Source of the DNA: Atkinsonella hypoxylon
Taxonomy: Eukaryota > Ascomycota > Sordariomycetes > Hypocreales > Clavicipitaceae
Direction of reading: 5' to 3'
Length of the DNA: 64,000 nt
NCBI GenBank assembly: GCA_000729835.1
Contig: JFHB01000164.1
Coordinates: forward strand, 1-64,000
The notes under the pieces are model-generated. The model was given only the letters and a program-made list of their open reading frames with translations. It ran no database searches and was not told the DNA's origin. Each line of letters starts with the position of its first letter. The first letter of the stretch is position 1. Of the stretch, positions 11,982 to 24,646 are shown in pieces. The position numbers were made by a program, and so were the translations under genes.

Positions 11982-13431
11982 TGCGCGCGGAAGCGAGGTC
12001 GCCGGGATCACCTTACTGCGATTTTTGTGCTTCACTATTGTTCTCTCTCGTCGTCTGGGCGGTCAAAGCAGCAAGGTCGTTGAGGGTCCTAGGCAACAGG
12101 CAGAAGAATAAAGAAAAGAAGGGGGAAAAAAAGAAAAAAAAAAAAAAAGCCAAGTAAGAGAGATTAGCTGGGAAATACCGCTAAGAAGGGGGACTTGGCA
12201 CCCTGTTCAATGCAATCTTTCAGAAAGAGATGCACTCCGGCACAGAGAAGCGAGGGCAATCGGTTAAGCCGGATCCCTCGTCTGGACCATACGAGAAAAT
12301 TGTCCTGCTGATGGCTCTTGCATGTCCGTGATGCAAAGACACAAGACACCCGAGGTTCAAGCGCACAGCCAGCCAGGGCCCGTGCACCCATCACCAGTGC
12401 CAGTGCTGTCTCGACTGTTTGTTTACTGATCGACATGTGCGCTTCATTCTAAATTTGGGCCAAAAGAAAAGCAGCTGAGCGGGGGCGGGAAAACAGGTGG
12501 TTTTTTGCTTGTGACGTTCATTTAACACCCCCAAGATCAACGACTTGAATCAGTCACCCTGGGAGGACACATGCCCCTTGAATCAAAAAGATAAGATCCT
12601 GAATCAAAATGGTCCGATCCTTAATGAGAAAGGACCGCAACCACAGCCTGATTTGCGACTCATGGAGACCTTGTCTGGTCGTCAACGATTGTGCTTCGAT
12701 CCATGCCACAGTCGGCTCTTGAAATGCCGTGCTCCAAAGTACTTTCGATGAGGGGGCCGACCCAGCGGCACGTGGGATAACTTTTGAGCTAGAGACACGT
12801 TGTCGGATAAATGACACTATCCAGTGGAATGAGTGGAATGGAGATAACGCCCGGGGTCTAAGGGGAAGGGGGGGCGTGTGTAGGACGGTGTGTAGGAGGA
12901 TGTCCTACTGGTTAATGCCGCTAAAAGCAGCCTGGCGTTAAATGTCGCTAGATTTGGAGGACGGAGTCGCGACACTTGGCTTTATGGAATAATAATAGCA
13001 ACCTCTATAGTATTACACTTTATTGTACAAGATGTAGATAGTTGTACTCTACTTGTCGATAGACCAGTCAATTTTCTGAGCGCCCTCAGATTAACGCGAA
13101 CAAGTCCTTCCCGAGCAACCGAATGCACGACATGATGAGCTGGTGTTTCAAGAGAGCATTTCAAAAATGTCTCTCAAAAATAATGACACAGATGATCTGC
13201 GAATCAAGCTAGCATACGAATTCAAATTCGGCATGCAAAGCCGTAATCAAAAGCCTTCCCAAAGAGCAGGGTATCAAATTTGTGCCGCCCCGTCTCAGAC
13301 CCAGGGATGCGATCCTCCTTGCTGCACAGGCCTCTACCGTGTTGCGCCAGAGATATCACAGGAAAAATCGTCACATGCGATAAAATCCTCTGCCGTGTAT
13401 AACAATAGTGCTTCCTTCATCCTCTGACAAC
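11982..13431. other. Intergenic between lysophospholipase and NAD kinase
   Basis: The spacer holds the lysophospholipase promoter (11982 onward, with an A-rich run at about 12125-12150) and the 3' flank of the NAD kinase. Small open frames overlap on both strands and carry no domain. No gene is called. Confidence 0.5.
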
Positions 13432-14880
13432 CTAGTCAGAGTATTCGTCGCTCGGCGGCTCCCTTCCAAAAGGATGGTTGAACTTCAATAAGCCATTCAA
13501 CCCTCCAACCCACGGATCATCATCCTCGGTCCTTATAACACACGGCACACCTCCGTGCCATTCTTCTCCTGGACCAGTCTTCCCTACAAACTCACCCTCG
13601 ACGCGAACTTCCATTCCAGGCTTCACGCCGGCGCAACGCTTGCCGTCAATGTTGAGATCAAGCTCGCGACCTCTATTTTTCGGGCTCATCTGCAACGTGA
13701 CTTTTGTATTGAGAGGAAGCACCAGTGATCGGAAACTCAGGCTGCAAGGAGAGATGGGCGTGATAAGGAGGGACTTGACGAGAGGGTGCACGATGGGCCC
13801 TCCGGCGCTGAGACTGTAGGCCGTTGAGCCAGTCGGTGTGCTAATGAGAATACCGTCTGCCGTGGTCTCGGTGAGGAAGTGCCCATTTTGATAGATATCA
13901 ATGACTGCCAAATGGGGATGTGATCCTCTATGAACGGATATTTCATTGATGGCCCGCAGAGATGGCGACAGGTCTTTCTTTTCCGCAATGCTGGTCTTGT
14001 GCTGGCTCGTCAACGAATCCGAAACCTGATGATTTATGCTGCAACCGTCCTGATCAAAGATATCAGTCTTGATACGATGTCTGAGCAGGATCTTGGATGC
14101 CCTGTGAATGCCGAGGCATTTACCGCGATGCCTTTCCCATCCGTCAAAGGAGGGTTCATCGTCACTGCGAGGCACGAGCTGGTTATCCCGACCGTTTGAC
14201 CGCGGAACAGCAGCCCTCTGCGCAACAGCCACGTTGCTGCCGCTCATGTACATTTCCCGCCATGCCTTTTTATATTCCCCAAAGTTCCATTCTCCCAGAA
14301 ACCCGAGGTTTCCCATGCTAAAGGATAGAATCGGCGGTACGGACCCATGTAGTTTGAAGAGACTTGCGGCTCGAAGGACGGTGCCATCACCACCAAACGT
14401 GGCAATAACATCGACTTTGTCTGCAATGTTGGATCGCCCATCGGAAATGTATATAGGAAAGGTGAGATGTTCGCGGATGGCGTCGGCAATGCGTGGCTCG
14501 ACGATGAGATTTACATCGGGGTAGTCATTGTGAATATGCTTGGCGAACTTGATCACAGATTCGGTAACATCCGGTGCGTAGAGCTTCTGTACAAGAAGCA
14601 GATTTCGCGGTGGTCGTGGCCAGTGCAGCGACAATAGAGAGGAACCAGGCTTGGTGCTTTGCAAGTAATACGGGACGGTGCGCTCGGGCAGATGGCCCGC
14701 GCTGTGGACCTCTGCATTTCGCAGAGAGCAGGGTGTCGAGAAGAAGCGTCGTTTCTGGGATCGTTGAGACCATGGTGGTGATGGTGACGATGTTAATCTG
14801 GCAGGAACTCTTGCGATCGGACCGGAGTGGCGTGTGGAGGACGAGGCCAGCAGAGGCTGCAACAACCTTCGCCGGGACAT
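13432..14880 (-). CDS. NAD(H) kinase, probably mitochondrial (Pos5-like)
   Basis: Single exon, 482 aa, starting at 14880. The first 50 residues are rich in Arg and Ser with almost no acidic residues (MSRRRLLQPLLASSSTR...), as in a mitochondrial targeting sequence. The NAD-kinase core is complete: GGDGT at about 163-167, MGNLGFLGEW at about 189-198, the NE pair at about 312-313, and TPTGSTAYSLSAGGPIVHP at about 348-366. It phosphorylates NAD+ or NADH with ATP to give NADP(H), feeding matrix NADPH for arginine and proline synthesis and redox defence; the compartment is inferred. A roughly 80-residue insertion (about 222-303), low in recognisable features, separates MGNLGFL from NE and is longer than I would expect for bacterial homologues. 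Confidence 0.93.
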   Translation of the reverse strand: MSRRRLLQPLLASSSTRHSGPIARVPARLTSSPSPPWSQRSQKRRFFSTPCSLRNAEVHSAGHLPERTVPYYLQSTKPGSSLLSLHWPRPPRNLLLVQKLYAPDVTESVIKFAKHIHNDYPDVNLIVEPRIADAIREHLTFPIYISDGRSNIADKVDVIATFGGDGTVLRAASLFKLHGSVPPILSFSMGNLGFLGEWNFGEYKKAWREMYMSGSNVAVAQRAAVPRSNGRDNQLVPRSDDEPSFDGWERHRGKCLGIHRASKILLRHRIKTDIFDQDGCSINHQVSDSLTSQHKTSIAEKKDLSPSLRAINEISVHRGSHPHLAVIDIYQNGHFLTETTADGILISTPTGSTAYSLSAGGPIVHPLVKSLLITPISPCSLSFRSLVLPLNTKVTLQMSPKNRGRELDLNIDGKRCAGVKPGMEVRVEGEFVGKTGPGEEWHGGVPCVIRTEDDDPWVGGLNGLLKFNHPFGREPPSDEYSD

Positions 14881-16114
14881 ACTAACGAGGAACAGTATGG
14901 ACCATGGTTGTGCAAGTGGTCGGGCAAGAGGGCGATGCAGCTATGTGGGACACGAGAGGGAAGTAATGTATGTAGTCGCCTAACCCCACAGTAAAGCTCA
15001 GTGTTTTCCCCCTTGGTGAAGTCTGTTAATATGATATAGATATAGATGGAAGTGGCGGTTGTGAACAGAAGTTGTGAACAGAAGTTGTCAGTGTGACCAA
15101 GACCAAGCCATTGTGTACTGTAAATGTGCGAACACTGCGACCCACTGTACCTCAGATGCATACCCTGGTCCGTATGGCGTAGCTTTGTGGCGCCGTCCTG
15201 TGGACGAGCTTACCCTAGTACTGCCCTCGAAAGTTCGAATCATGTCTGGCTGCAACTCCGTAGTTACAGGACTGACCTATTATCTTTACAGTTAGTTACC
15301 TATGTGCTAATGTTAAACTCCGATGCCCGTCAAACCAGACTTCTAGACCCCGCCACAGCTCCAACAGCTCTACTAACAGGTGCGCCCCATTGGTCGCCTG
15401 AACAGTCAGCTGAAGCTCCTAAACGGCATGGTCAACCAAGCTCTGGGTCTAGGAGGTAGTGAATTGGAATGGACTGTGCCATCTGCCATCTGCCATCTGC
15501 CACCTGCCACCTGCCACCTGCCATCGTCACCCCGTTACATGGGCCTGCCGCATGAGTTGCGAACAGGCACCAAACTCTGAACCCTACACCCACAGGATGC
15601 CTGATCGACTTTACCTTTGCCATCTGCCAGGACCTGCGACCCTCCGCCCTTGCTCTGGCTCGCCAAGTATTTGATTGCGGTTCAATCAACGGTCAGGTGG
15701 ATCAAGAACGCAGAAGACCTCGTTGCGACTACGCGAAGTGATTGGCCGGTCTATACGCTAGATCTCGAAGAACTTGGCATATATGTAACTGGCTCGATAG
15801 CACGGGGGAGCCGCCGATTGATCCCACTCCAACTTGAACGGCCCTGCAAGGTACGAGCGTATGGGTGCTGCGGATCCTAAATTTTTCCATCATCTACACC
15901 AGCATGCTATTTACCTGGAGACGTTTTGCTCTATCGGCCTTACCAATTAGTCCCGCCTTGCTATCAGACTGACATTCATGGCAGACTTCACGCTCATCGA
16001 TATCCGACGTATCCGTCAAGACTACCGCTGGACTCCACCTCAGGACGAAACACGTCATCTCGCAACACAAGCTATTTGCGCAAACTTCCATCACCAACCA
16101 GATATCCCGTCACA
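14881..16114. other. Divergent promoter region, NAD kinase / acyltransferase
   Basis: About 1.2 kb lies between two divergently transcribed genes, so it should carry both promoters. It contains a seven-copy heptamer repeat (15477-15525). No coding frame is convincing. Confidence 0.5.
15477..15525. repeat. Heptamer minisatellite (TGCCAYC)x7
   Basis: Seven contiguous 7-bp units, TGCCATC or TGCCACC, the C variants grouped in the middle. Two further isolated TGCCATC units occur around 15618-15630. Confidence 0.92.
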
Positions 16115-17616
16115 ATGGCGGATATTAACGGCCTAGACAGCAGCATTCGCTCTCCTGGCTTGAATGCCGGTCTGCAGGACGCAACAGAGAAACAATACTC
16201 TAAATCAAAGGTTTTGCATCCTTCGGGACGATCTGGTCATGGCCATGCCATCAAGATACTGCGCGCCGCGGCCTTCACTTTCTACTTCAACTTTTGCTGC
16301 TTAGTGTATGTAATTGTCGCCTCAGGGTATCGACCTGTGTGGCCTGACATGCCCTTTGCTGTTATTCACTCCTTACTGACCATAGTATTTGTTTGGCAGA
16401 ATATGTATCACTCAGCTTATTGGTTCCCCTTTGTATTTCTTTAACCGCGACTGGTTCTATGCGTATATGGCCATGACCAAGAAGTCTTTCGCACTTACCA
16501 TTATGCTTATGACGCACTTATTTGGACCGACAACTATCCGTGTTAGTGGTGATGAGTCGGTCTCCGGTCAAATCTTGCCGGCCAGTGGTGGCGGCGTGGA
16601 GTTCAAGTTTCCCGAGCGCATTGTTATGATTGCCAATCATCAGGTAAGTATGGTACAGCGAGCTCGATGAGAGCTGAATGTTTATGAGAACCGCTTCTAA
16701 GGAGTGAATGTACAGATTTACACAGATTGGATTTATTTGTGGTGGATTGGGTACGCAAATCGACCCGGTATGCATGGCCATATATACATCATTCTTAAAG
16801 AGTCACTCAAGTATATTCCGATCATCGGGACGGGCATGATGTTCTATGGCTTCATCTTCATGTCGAGGAAAATGGCTACTGATCAGCCGCGGTTGTCCTA
16901 TCGGCTCAACAAGCTGAAGCAGAGGAAGGTTGACCCGAGAGGCAATACGTATCTCGATCCGATGTGGCTTCTTTTATTTCCCGAGGGCACCAACTTATCG
17001 AACAATGGCCGCAGGAAGTCGTCCCAGTGGGCAGCAAAGAACGGACTGCGTGATCCTGATCACGTCATGTTGCCACGGAGCACTGGGACTTATTTCTGCC
17101 TCAATGAGTTGAAAGATACTATGGAGTATGTATATGACTGTACTGTGGCATATGAGGGTGTACCGTAAGTTCAAGCGCGGTCCAATTTCTTCATTCAACA
17201 ACAAAATATCAGGGCATGTGACTGACTTGTATCTTCTCTTCAGTCGAGGTAAATACGGAGAAGATATTTTTGGATTGTCCAGCACTTACTTCGAGGGCCG
17301 TCCACCCAAGTCGGTGAATCTCTACTGGCGGCGATTCAAGATTGCAGACATTCCACTAGACGATCCTAAAAAGTTTGATCTCTGGCTTCGAGATCAATGG
17401 TACAAGAAGGATGCACTGATGGAAGAGTATCTTAACAAAGGCCGCTTCCCACCATTATCTGGTGCTAAAGCAGGCTATATCGAGACCGAGGTTCGCACCA
17501 GATACCCATGGGAAATACTGCAGATTTTCAGTGTTGTAGGAATTTGTGGTTTGTTGTGGCTTAGCGTGCGAAGGCTGATGGAGACGGTCTCTGCCAAGGT
17601 CAGTGTCTCGTTTTAA
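16115..17616 (+). CDS. PlsC-type lysophospholipid acyltransferase
   Basis: Four exons, 16115-16305, 16400-16643, 16716-17164 and 17244-17616, splice in frame to 418 aa. The acyltransferase motif I NHQIYTDW (NHx4D, His at about 144 and Asp at about 149) spans the exon 2/3 junction. The substrate-binding motif LLLFPEGTNLS is at about 230-240. A hydrophobic segment near residues 50-75 and a C-terminal one (ILQIFSVVGICGLLWLSV) predict an ER-type membrane enzyme. The pattern resembles the AGPAT/LCLAT1 and yeast Cst26-like branch, which acylates lysophosphatidic acid or lysophosphatidylinositol; the lysolipid substrate is inferred only. The start follows from the exon-1 frame, with upstream in-frame Met codons less likely because they lie in repeat-like 5' sequence. 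Confidence 0.92.
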
Positions 17617-18928
17617 GGGACGATCGAATCTTATGTAAGTCACTTATTCTCGACTTGCGCTGTGGTGAAGGACTGCCGTGGGGTCTGGACTGTTTTGACA
17701 CGCGAATTGGCGCATGCACTACAGAGGTCTGCTTGAAGCTTGGATTTGGATTTCTGGGCCAGGATTTTTGCAGAAGAAGGAACGGCGTGACATGTTGCGG
17801 ATTATGATTTGGTATGGCTTAAGCCTACAACGGTAAAGGGTGTCTGGGTTTTAATTAGCCGAGTTGACGTTTCCCGTAAATCAGCAGATTGCATGCACGA
17901 TTTGAAGATCCATCATTAGTTTGCAAGAAGCTTCCCCGTGCCTCGGCTAATTCTGTTCACATCGGACAGACAATGGTTTAGCTCGAGAGATCACACTCGC
18001 ATCTTGGCGCTGTGGTGAAAGAGGGTGCGCCATGCTTTGCCTCAAGCTGATCGGATTAGTATTTTGCATTATCGATTTGAGGTTGAGCCGGTGCGAACCC
18101 GGCAAGATAGGATTTTGTCGTGGGGCTGTCGAAGCGAGCAAAGAACCGGAGAAGTAGGAGTCAAAGCCAGGGACTCACTAATACGTATCGTCTGTAAATT
18201 CATCTCGATGTTTATTGTTGCGGGCGGAACACCCCTCCGCGTTAAGCCCACAGGGTTGACGCATGGTTGTTGGTTCACGATAGCGGGGCCAAGCCCCAGA
18301 CTTACTGTACAACATGCGGGATGTGGCTGCAGATAGGTGGGTCGGAGCACGCGGATGTGGCAATGACTATTTCCTGTGACAAATTGATTACATTGCTGAT
18401 AGCAATGAGTAGCCTTTGCAATACTCTCGCTGTCATTGGAGGATGGACAAGGTCTTTGGTCGTCATGCTTACGAGTTGCTAAAGCCATCTGCGTGCAAGC
18501 ACGGCAGGAGCGACCGACCAGGGGCGTGGGGGATTTCGATCCAGCACGTACTACGGAATACATGTACTGTACTTCTGCCAAACACCTACGAGCCTAGTAG
18601 CTAGGTCGGCATATGGGCCAGATTCCAGACTAACCCCAGCCGCCACACCTTACCACTTTTGATGGAAAGCTTATTATCCTGGTCCCGTCCCCTAGTACTG
18701 GACAGACGTTGACGTATGGCACCGTAGTGAGTGGTTGGGGAACAGAACAGAGCTCGAGAGTGTCTGTTCACCCGGGAGCCTCTTCGTGTCTCCAGCCTAG
18801 AACTACATCCCGTTCTTTATTTCTGGAACGCACATGTTTCAAGTGCTTTTGCCTCTCCAATCCTGATTCTCCAACCCGGAGCACTTTAGAAGCCCGCTTG
18901 CTCTGCCCGAAGCAATAGGTCATCGATC
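17617..18928. other. Intergenic upstream of the Dal5-like permease
   Basis: No coding frame is supported; the 170-codon minus-strand frame (18069-18581) has no domain and shares the interval with opposite-strand frames. The final 150 bp is pyrimidine-rich and fits the promoter or 5' UTR of the permease. I checked for tRNA B-boxes and found none with a matching A-box. Confidence 0.5.
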
Positions 18929-20729
18929 ATGGCCACTCGCGCCGAAGACAGCGAAAAGCAAATGCTGCAACATCAAACCATTGCTCGCGTTCCGCACGAC
19001 AAACTCCAGTCACACATCGGCGAGGTCAGCGACACTGATAGCGACTATGGGTTTTCGAAAGAGGAACAGAGCAAGATTATTCGGCGAATTGACCGTCGCC
19101 TGGTTCTCACCGTGGGCGCCATGTACTGCGCTAGTCTAATGGATCGAACAAACTTGAGTGCGGCCAATATTGCCGGCATGAGCAAAGAGCTTGTCCTGAT
19201 CGAGAACCGCTATGTATGCCAGGAACCACCTGTTTGACTATATTGAAGACCCGGTTTCAATTTACTGATGACTTGTTTTCGTGGGTCAGAACATTATGAA
19301 CTTGGTCTTCTTTGTCACTTACATTATCTTCCAACCTCCGTCAACCATTCTTGTTCGAGCCATCGGGCCACGCAACCACCTTGCCGGAATCACCCTGCTA
19401 TGGGGCGGGGTCATGATTGGAATGGGCTTCGTGAAGAAGTGGCAAGAACTCACGGTCTTGCGTGCTGTTCTAGGCGTATGCGAAGCCGGTTTCTTCCCTA
19501 GTTGTGTTTATTTACTTAGTACTTGGTACACAAGATGTATGTGCTACCCGTGACCTTTGCTGGCGTGGTCTAGCGTTTCAAGAAATGACCGTTGATGCTA
19601 ACCGGATATGGAGACGAGGTTGGCAAACGATACTCGGTCTTCTATATTGTTGGCTGTGTTGCGGCGGCAGTTTCTGGTATCCTGGCTTATGGAGTAAGAT
19701 GCCACCGGTCTGATCCAAGTCCAATGGCTCTACCGAATGCTAACCAATATCGTAGTTGATGCAACTCAACGGCCGCGCGGGCCTGTCTGGATGGCGATGG
19801 ATACTTATCATCGAAGGTGTCATCACCTGCGTGCTGGCTTTCATTTGCTATTGGTTTCTTGTCGATTTCCCCGACTCAACCCGCAAGACTTGGAGCTTTC
19901 TAAGTGTGAGAGAGAGACAATGGATCGTCAGTCGCGTCGAGAAAGATCGCGGCGATGCCAAGGTCGAGGCCTTCCAGTTGAACAAATTCTTGAAGGGTGG
20001 AAAGGACTGGGCGATCTGGGCTTACGCCATGATCGGCTTTGGAACTACCACCATAGGCTATGCCCTTGCAAACACCTTACCGATCATCCTCGTAGCGAAC
20101 ATGGCCTTCTCCGTCGGTGTGGCTCAATGCCTGGTGGCTCCGCCGTATGTTTTTGCTGGCATCCTCATGTTTTTTACGGGCTGGCTGGGAGACAAATACC
20201 GCATCCGAGGACCCATCATCGTCGGAAACATGCTTCTCTGTCTCGTCGGCTTGCCCATCTTGGGCTGGCACTCGAGTGCCAACGTGCGATATTTCGCCGT
20301 CTTCCTCGTCACCGCAGGCGCCAACAACAACGTCCCAGTTCTTCTGTCTTTCCAGGCCAACAATGTGCGAGGTCAATGGAAAAGAGCATTTTGCAGTGCC
20401 ACCTTAGTCGGCTTTGGCGGCATCGGCGGCATCTGTGGCAGTCTCGTGTTCCGAGAGCAGGACAAGCGGACTGGATACAAGCCGGGCATCTGGGTCTGTA
20501 TTGCTTGCGCTCTCCTCAACATCCTCTTGGCGTGCGCATGTGATGTCGAGTTTATGCGCAAGAACAGGATGGCTGATCGAGGAGAGATTGAACTGGAGAA
20601 TGACGATGAGGTAGGTCATGCATGCTCCGTCCCGAGCCTTCTGTGGGCACGATGCACGTATTCAGAGCTGTGAAACTAACGCTTCTTCTACAGAACGTCA
20701 CTGCTACTGATTTCCGATATACCCTGTAG
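18929..20729 (+). CDS. MFS permease of the allantoate/Dal5 (ACS) family
   Basis: Five exons, 18929-19213, 19290-19536, 19614-19693, 19756-20610 and 20694-20729, join in frame to 500 aa. The N-terminal signature RRIDRRLVLTVGAMYCASLMDRTNLSAAN is typical of the anion:cation symporter group, followed by the usual 12-segment pattern with WRWILIIEG and a C-terminal half from about residue 270. The last exon encodes only 11 residues plus stop (NVTATDFRYTL), matching the conserved tail of this family. Family members carry small organic anions such as allantoate, vitamins or dipeptides across the plasma membrane by proton symport; the substrate here is unknown. Intron 2 ends in ATGGAG, an acceptor without a pyrimidine tract but with a CTAAC branch site. 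Confidence 0.93.
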
Positions 20730-22433
20730 AGCGGGGATCTGATATAACGCTGCGACAATCGCGATGTGGTATGAATATTTATTTCAAGGACCATGGACGT
20801 TATGATGAAATGAAGGAGATGTTACACTGCGATTTGTGCTGTTACCAGGGACAGAACAGGAACCGGCACCTGATGAGCTACCCTGTATATGGGTAGGCAA
20901 CCTTGTTGACGCCGAGATGGCTCCAACCTGGCGATATTTCGCCCCACAACAATTTGATGTGTTTTCGTTCATAGTGTCGCCTCGATGGCCAGATCTCTCC
21001 GGGAGTCTGTAGATCACCCGACCTTGTAGACTCTTGCTCCAGGTACATAGCTCATCTCAGGTGAGTGAGTTTTCTTTTCTTTTCTTTTCTTTTTTTTTTC
21101 TTTTTTTTTTCTTTTTTTTTTTTCAATCAGCAGAATGGCATATGCATTAGGACAGTGTGTGAATGAGAGCGCACATGCCCAAAGTTACTGCTGCTGAAAG
21201 TCGCTGCTGTTAATTCATGATATTCGCACCAATACACCAGAGTGCTCCACGTACCAAAGTACTCGGAAGTCTCTTTCCATCAATGAGATCCTATTATGTG
21301 ATTAAGCTGTAAAGCATTAAGGATGACTTTATGATATAAAGTTGTAGTGGTAAATACCTACCTACTATGGTCGCTGCTTGGGGTCGCTAAGCTCACTGTT
21401 CCTTGTTTTTGTACGGAGTAGGACGGTTCTTTATTACGTACAAGTACCTAGGGACCCCGCTTCTAGATTGTCTTGGATTTCAATGTTGTCTATAAGGAAC
21501 ACGGAGTAATGTTATAACAAACGAGGCTTCTGAGGATAATATAGGTGTTATAGCAGTATGTGGCACGGTACCGGGGGTCTAACCGAACATTTAGTGTGGC
21601 GTGGCCACGTCGCGATTTTTGCAGCACAATAATGCGGAAAATTCGTTGTGTTTAGGCGGTTGCACGCGCACACAAAGCTTGTGATGATTAGTGATGCTTT
21701 GCAGCTTGTTGTAAGCTCGGCTTAGAGGGCTACATAGCTCGAAAAGGACCTTCAAAAGTATTTTCTCATCAAGAATGGCTACGGATGGCTACGTAGGTAC
21801 ATGTGCAGGAACTCTTCCGGATATAGCTACATCTACATCCAATAGGATCTTTGTTTGCCGCCTGTTGCACCGAGATACCGAGATAAGCTAGAAGCCCAGA
21901 TAAGATAACACTGAAATATTATGTGCAGAACAACCCACCGGTCGGTCCTTCCATAACCTGATGGGATTCCAGACTCATGTTGCCGCTTAACAGTTTGTAC
22001 TAGTCCGTACATACGTCCATACTTACTCAATGGCCAATAACATCATCCACATATGATCGAGGACATGCAAGCCCAGCCCGTTGCGACAAAAATCGCGGGC
22101 GTGCCTGACAAGCGCCCATCTCCAGTTGCTTCCCCAGTGCTGCAAATCATTTAATATCGTCCGAGGTCCCGCGATAGGCTGCGCTGGACTCGAGAGCTGT
22201 TGCAGCACTGATGTGACGGCTCTCAAGCTGTCTTAGCTTGACATCTCCCCCTTCAACGAGGCTTGCATCTTCTGCGCTATCTTTTCCAGGCCCGACAAAT
22301 TGCCTGCATTCCTTCGGTCACGGGGTTTTCTTGTCTGTCACAAAACGTCGTTCCTGCTGCCCTGGCTTGCGAATTCGGAAGAAGAACATCCCAGGAGCTA
22401 CGCTTGCCTCGACATACGGACCACCTAGCCGGG
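20730..22433. other. AT-rich intergenic with pyrimidine tract
   Basis: About 1.7 kb without a credible gene. It contains a long T/C tract (about 21069-21124) and an exact TACGGAGTA at 21412-21420. The last 200 bp is the promoter of the 5'-nucleotidase. Confidence 0.5.
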
Positions 22434-24154
22434 ATGAAGACTGCAACTCTCGCCGCGCTGGCTTTCGCCTCAGTTACTGTTGCCGACGAGTACCTCTACA
22501 GCAGTCGTTTGTCGAAGCGTGGCCTGCTCCCCAATGGCAACTACAACTTGTGTATGTATCTCCTTGCGGAAAAACATATACCATTCAACTGTGAACTGTC
22601 GCCAGCGCGTTGTTTTCATAGCTCACTGGTATTGACATATTGACAGCCTTCTTTCATGTCAACGATGTGCATGCCCATTTGAATCAGTATACCAACGCTG
22701 GCGCCGACTGCACTGACCCAACCGAAGGCTGTTTTGGAGGCTACGCCCGCATCAAGTCCAAGGTGGACGAACTGCGCAGCAAGAACCCGGATCATCTTTG
22801 GTTGAACGCTGGAGATGAGTTTCAGGGGACGCTTTTCTACAGCTTTTACGGCGGTGAGAAGATTGCGCAGACCGTCAATGATTTGAGATTCGACGCCATG
22901 ACACTCGGCAACCACGAGTGGGATAGAGGTGATGACAGCTTGGGCAAATTCCTCAGGAACTTGACATTTCCCATTGTGTCATGCAACGTTAAGAGTACCA
23001 ACAAGGACTTGAATGAGACCATCAAGAACTACCACATCTTCGAAAAGCACAATCTTGCCGTCATTGGTGCCACAACAGAGACGACATCTAACATAGCCAA
23101 CGTCGGCAACGGCACAACTTTCCTGGACCCCATCCCCGAAATCCAAAAAGCTATTGATGAGATTCGCAACACCACCAAAGTGAAGCGCATAGTTGCATTG
23201 ACTCATCTTGGATATGAAGTTGATCAGACGCTCGCTGAGCAGACTGAGGGTCTGTCTCTCATCATTGGTGGCCATAGCCACACCCTGCTTGGAAACATGG
23301 AGAAGGCTAAAGGCAAATACCCCACCATTAACAAGGACAAGAGCGGCCACGAAGTCTTTGTGGTCACTTCTTACCGCTGGGGAGAGTACCTTGGGTCGAT
23401 TGAGTTGACGTTTGATAAAAATGGTAAGGTCCTTTCGTACCACGGCGCCCCAATTCGCATGGATAACACCATTGCTCTGGAAAAAAACCTCCAGAAGAAT
23501 ATCATTGCCTGGCGCGGACCTTTCGAAAAGTATGCAGCCGAAGTCATTGGAAGCACCAAGAATGATTTGGACCAGACATCCTGCCAGGAAGGCGATTGTC
23601 TTCTCGGCCAGGTCATGGCCGATGTCATGTTAGAGTATCGCCAGAACCAGACCACGGGTAAAACCGATGAGAAGCCGGATTTCGCCATTATCAACGCTGG
23701 AGGAGTGCGCGCGTCCATAGGTAAAGGCAAAATTACGCAGGGCGAGGTCATGACATCCTTCCCCTTCGGCAACGCGGTCACCCAGCTCAAATACTCTGGA
23801 TCTGATTTGCGCAAAATTCTCGAAGGCTGTATTTCCCATGTCAGCCAGTTCAACCATAAGAAGACTACATCTTGGTTCCAGGTCTCCAAGAACATTGTTA
23901 TCCAGCATAACCCGGCAAAGGACGCTGGCTCAAGGCTGGTAAACGTGACCATCGGAGACAAGGCTCTTGACGACAAGGCTGATTACAATGTTGTCACTGC
24001 GGACTTTGTGGCTAGCGGCGGCGACAATCTGCTGAAACCGGTGGCGGAATTCGTCACCCTCGAATCTCTCGACCAGATTCTGAGTTCCTATATTAAACGC
24101 CATTCTCCATTGCAGAATGCGCTCGAGAAGCGCGTTGTGTCCTCGAACGACTAG
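22434..24154 (+). CDS. Secreted 5'-nucleotidase (calcineurin-like metallophosphoesterase)
   Basis: Exon 1 (22434-22551) and exon 2 (22647-24154) join across GTATGT...TGACAG, giving 541 aa. The N-terminus is a signal peptide (MKTATLAALAFASVTVADEY). Metal-binding motifs appear in order: DVHAHL (D-x-H) just after the splice junction, GDEFQGT, GNHEWD, and GGHSH near residue 255. The C-terminal half matches the 5_nucleotid_C domain, with INAGGVRASI and FGN motifs. It hydrolyses extracellular nucleoside monophosphates, and possibly UDP-sugars, to nucleoside and phosphate, which suits phosphate or purine scavenging or, in pathogens, altering purinergic signals; that role is inferred. No C-terminal GPI signal is visible, so it is probably soluble. 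It converges on the glycosylase gene. Confidence 0.94.
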
Positions 24155-24646
24155 TGGGAACGGTGACAATAATGGGGTAGGCTTGAAGACCCCTACCTTG
24201 TATTTGTGTTGCTGTGTTCGCCGCTTTCTTTCTTTCGATAAGGATGGCGGCAGTGTATGTTTTAGTAATGAACAATTATGAAAGCCATTTTATGATGGAA
24301 ACCTTTAATTGTATGGCTGCATTACTAGTCTTGATGGAATGAATGACTCTACATGCAGGACAGGCGGGTCTTTCAATAGATTCTACAAGTTCGAGTCTCG
24401 GGAACCCATTCAGCCGCTATTTGATATTTTATCCATGACTGAGGTTGAGGAAGACTTCGCTTCACGTGTGCCCTGCGACCTTGATATTCTGGGCAATCCC
24501 AAGGAAGCTGAGAATCTCGCTCTTCACTGCGCAGGCCGTGATGGTGCCAAGATGGGCATCTTACTAGCTGGTGTGCTAGGCCGGGCTTCTCTCGACATCC
24601 AAGTGTCATGTTGGACAGGTCCTCGACAAAATGCCAGTTTCCCCTC
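24155..24646. other. Convergent spacer, nucleotidase / glycosylase
   Basis: This spacer of 492 bp between two 3' ends should hold both polyadenylation regions. Plus-strand frames reading through here into the glycosylase are shadows. No other feature is seen. Confidence 0.45.

Noticed and set aside
15225..15250. GTTCGAATC sequence resembling a tRNA T-arm
   Set aside because: Flanking sequence does not fold into acceptor, D or anticodon stems.
18065..18130. Possible tRNA B-box (GGTTCGCACC on the minus strand)
   Set aside because: No matching A-box or cloverleaf could be drawn within 100 bp.
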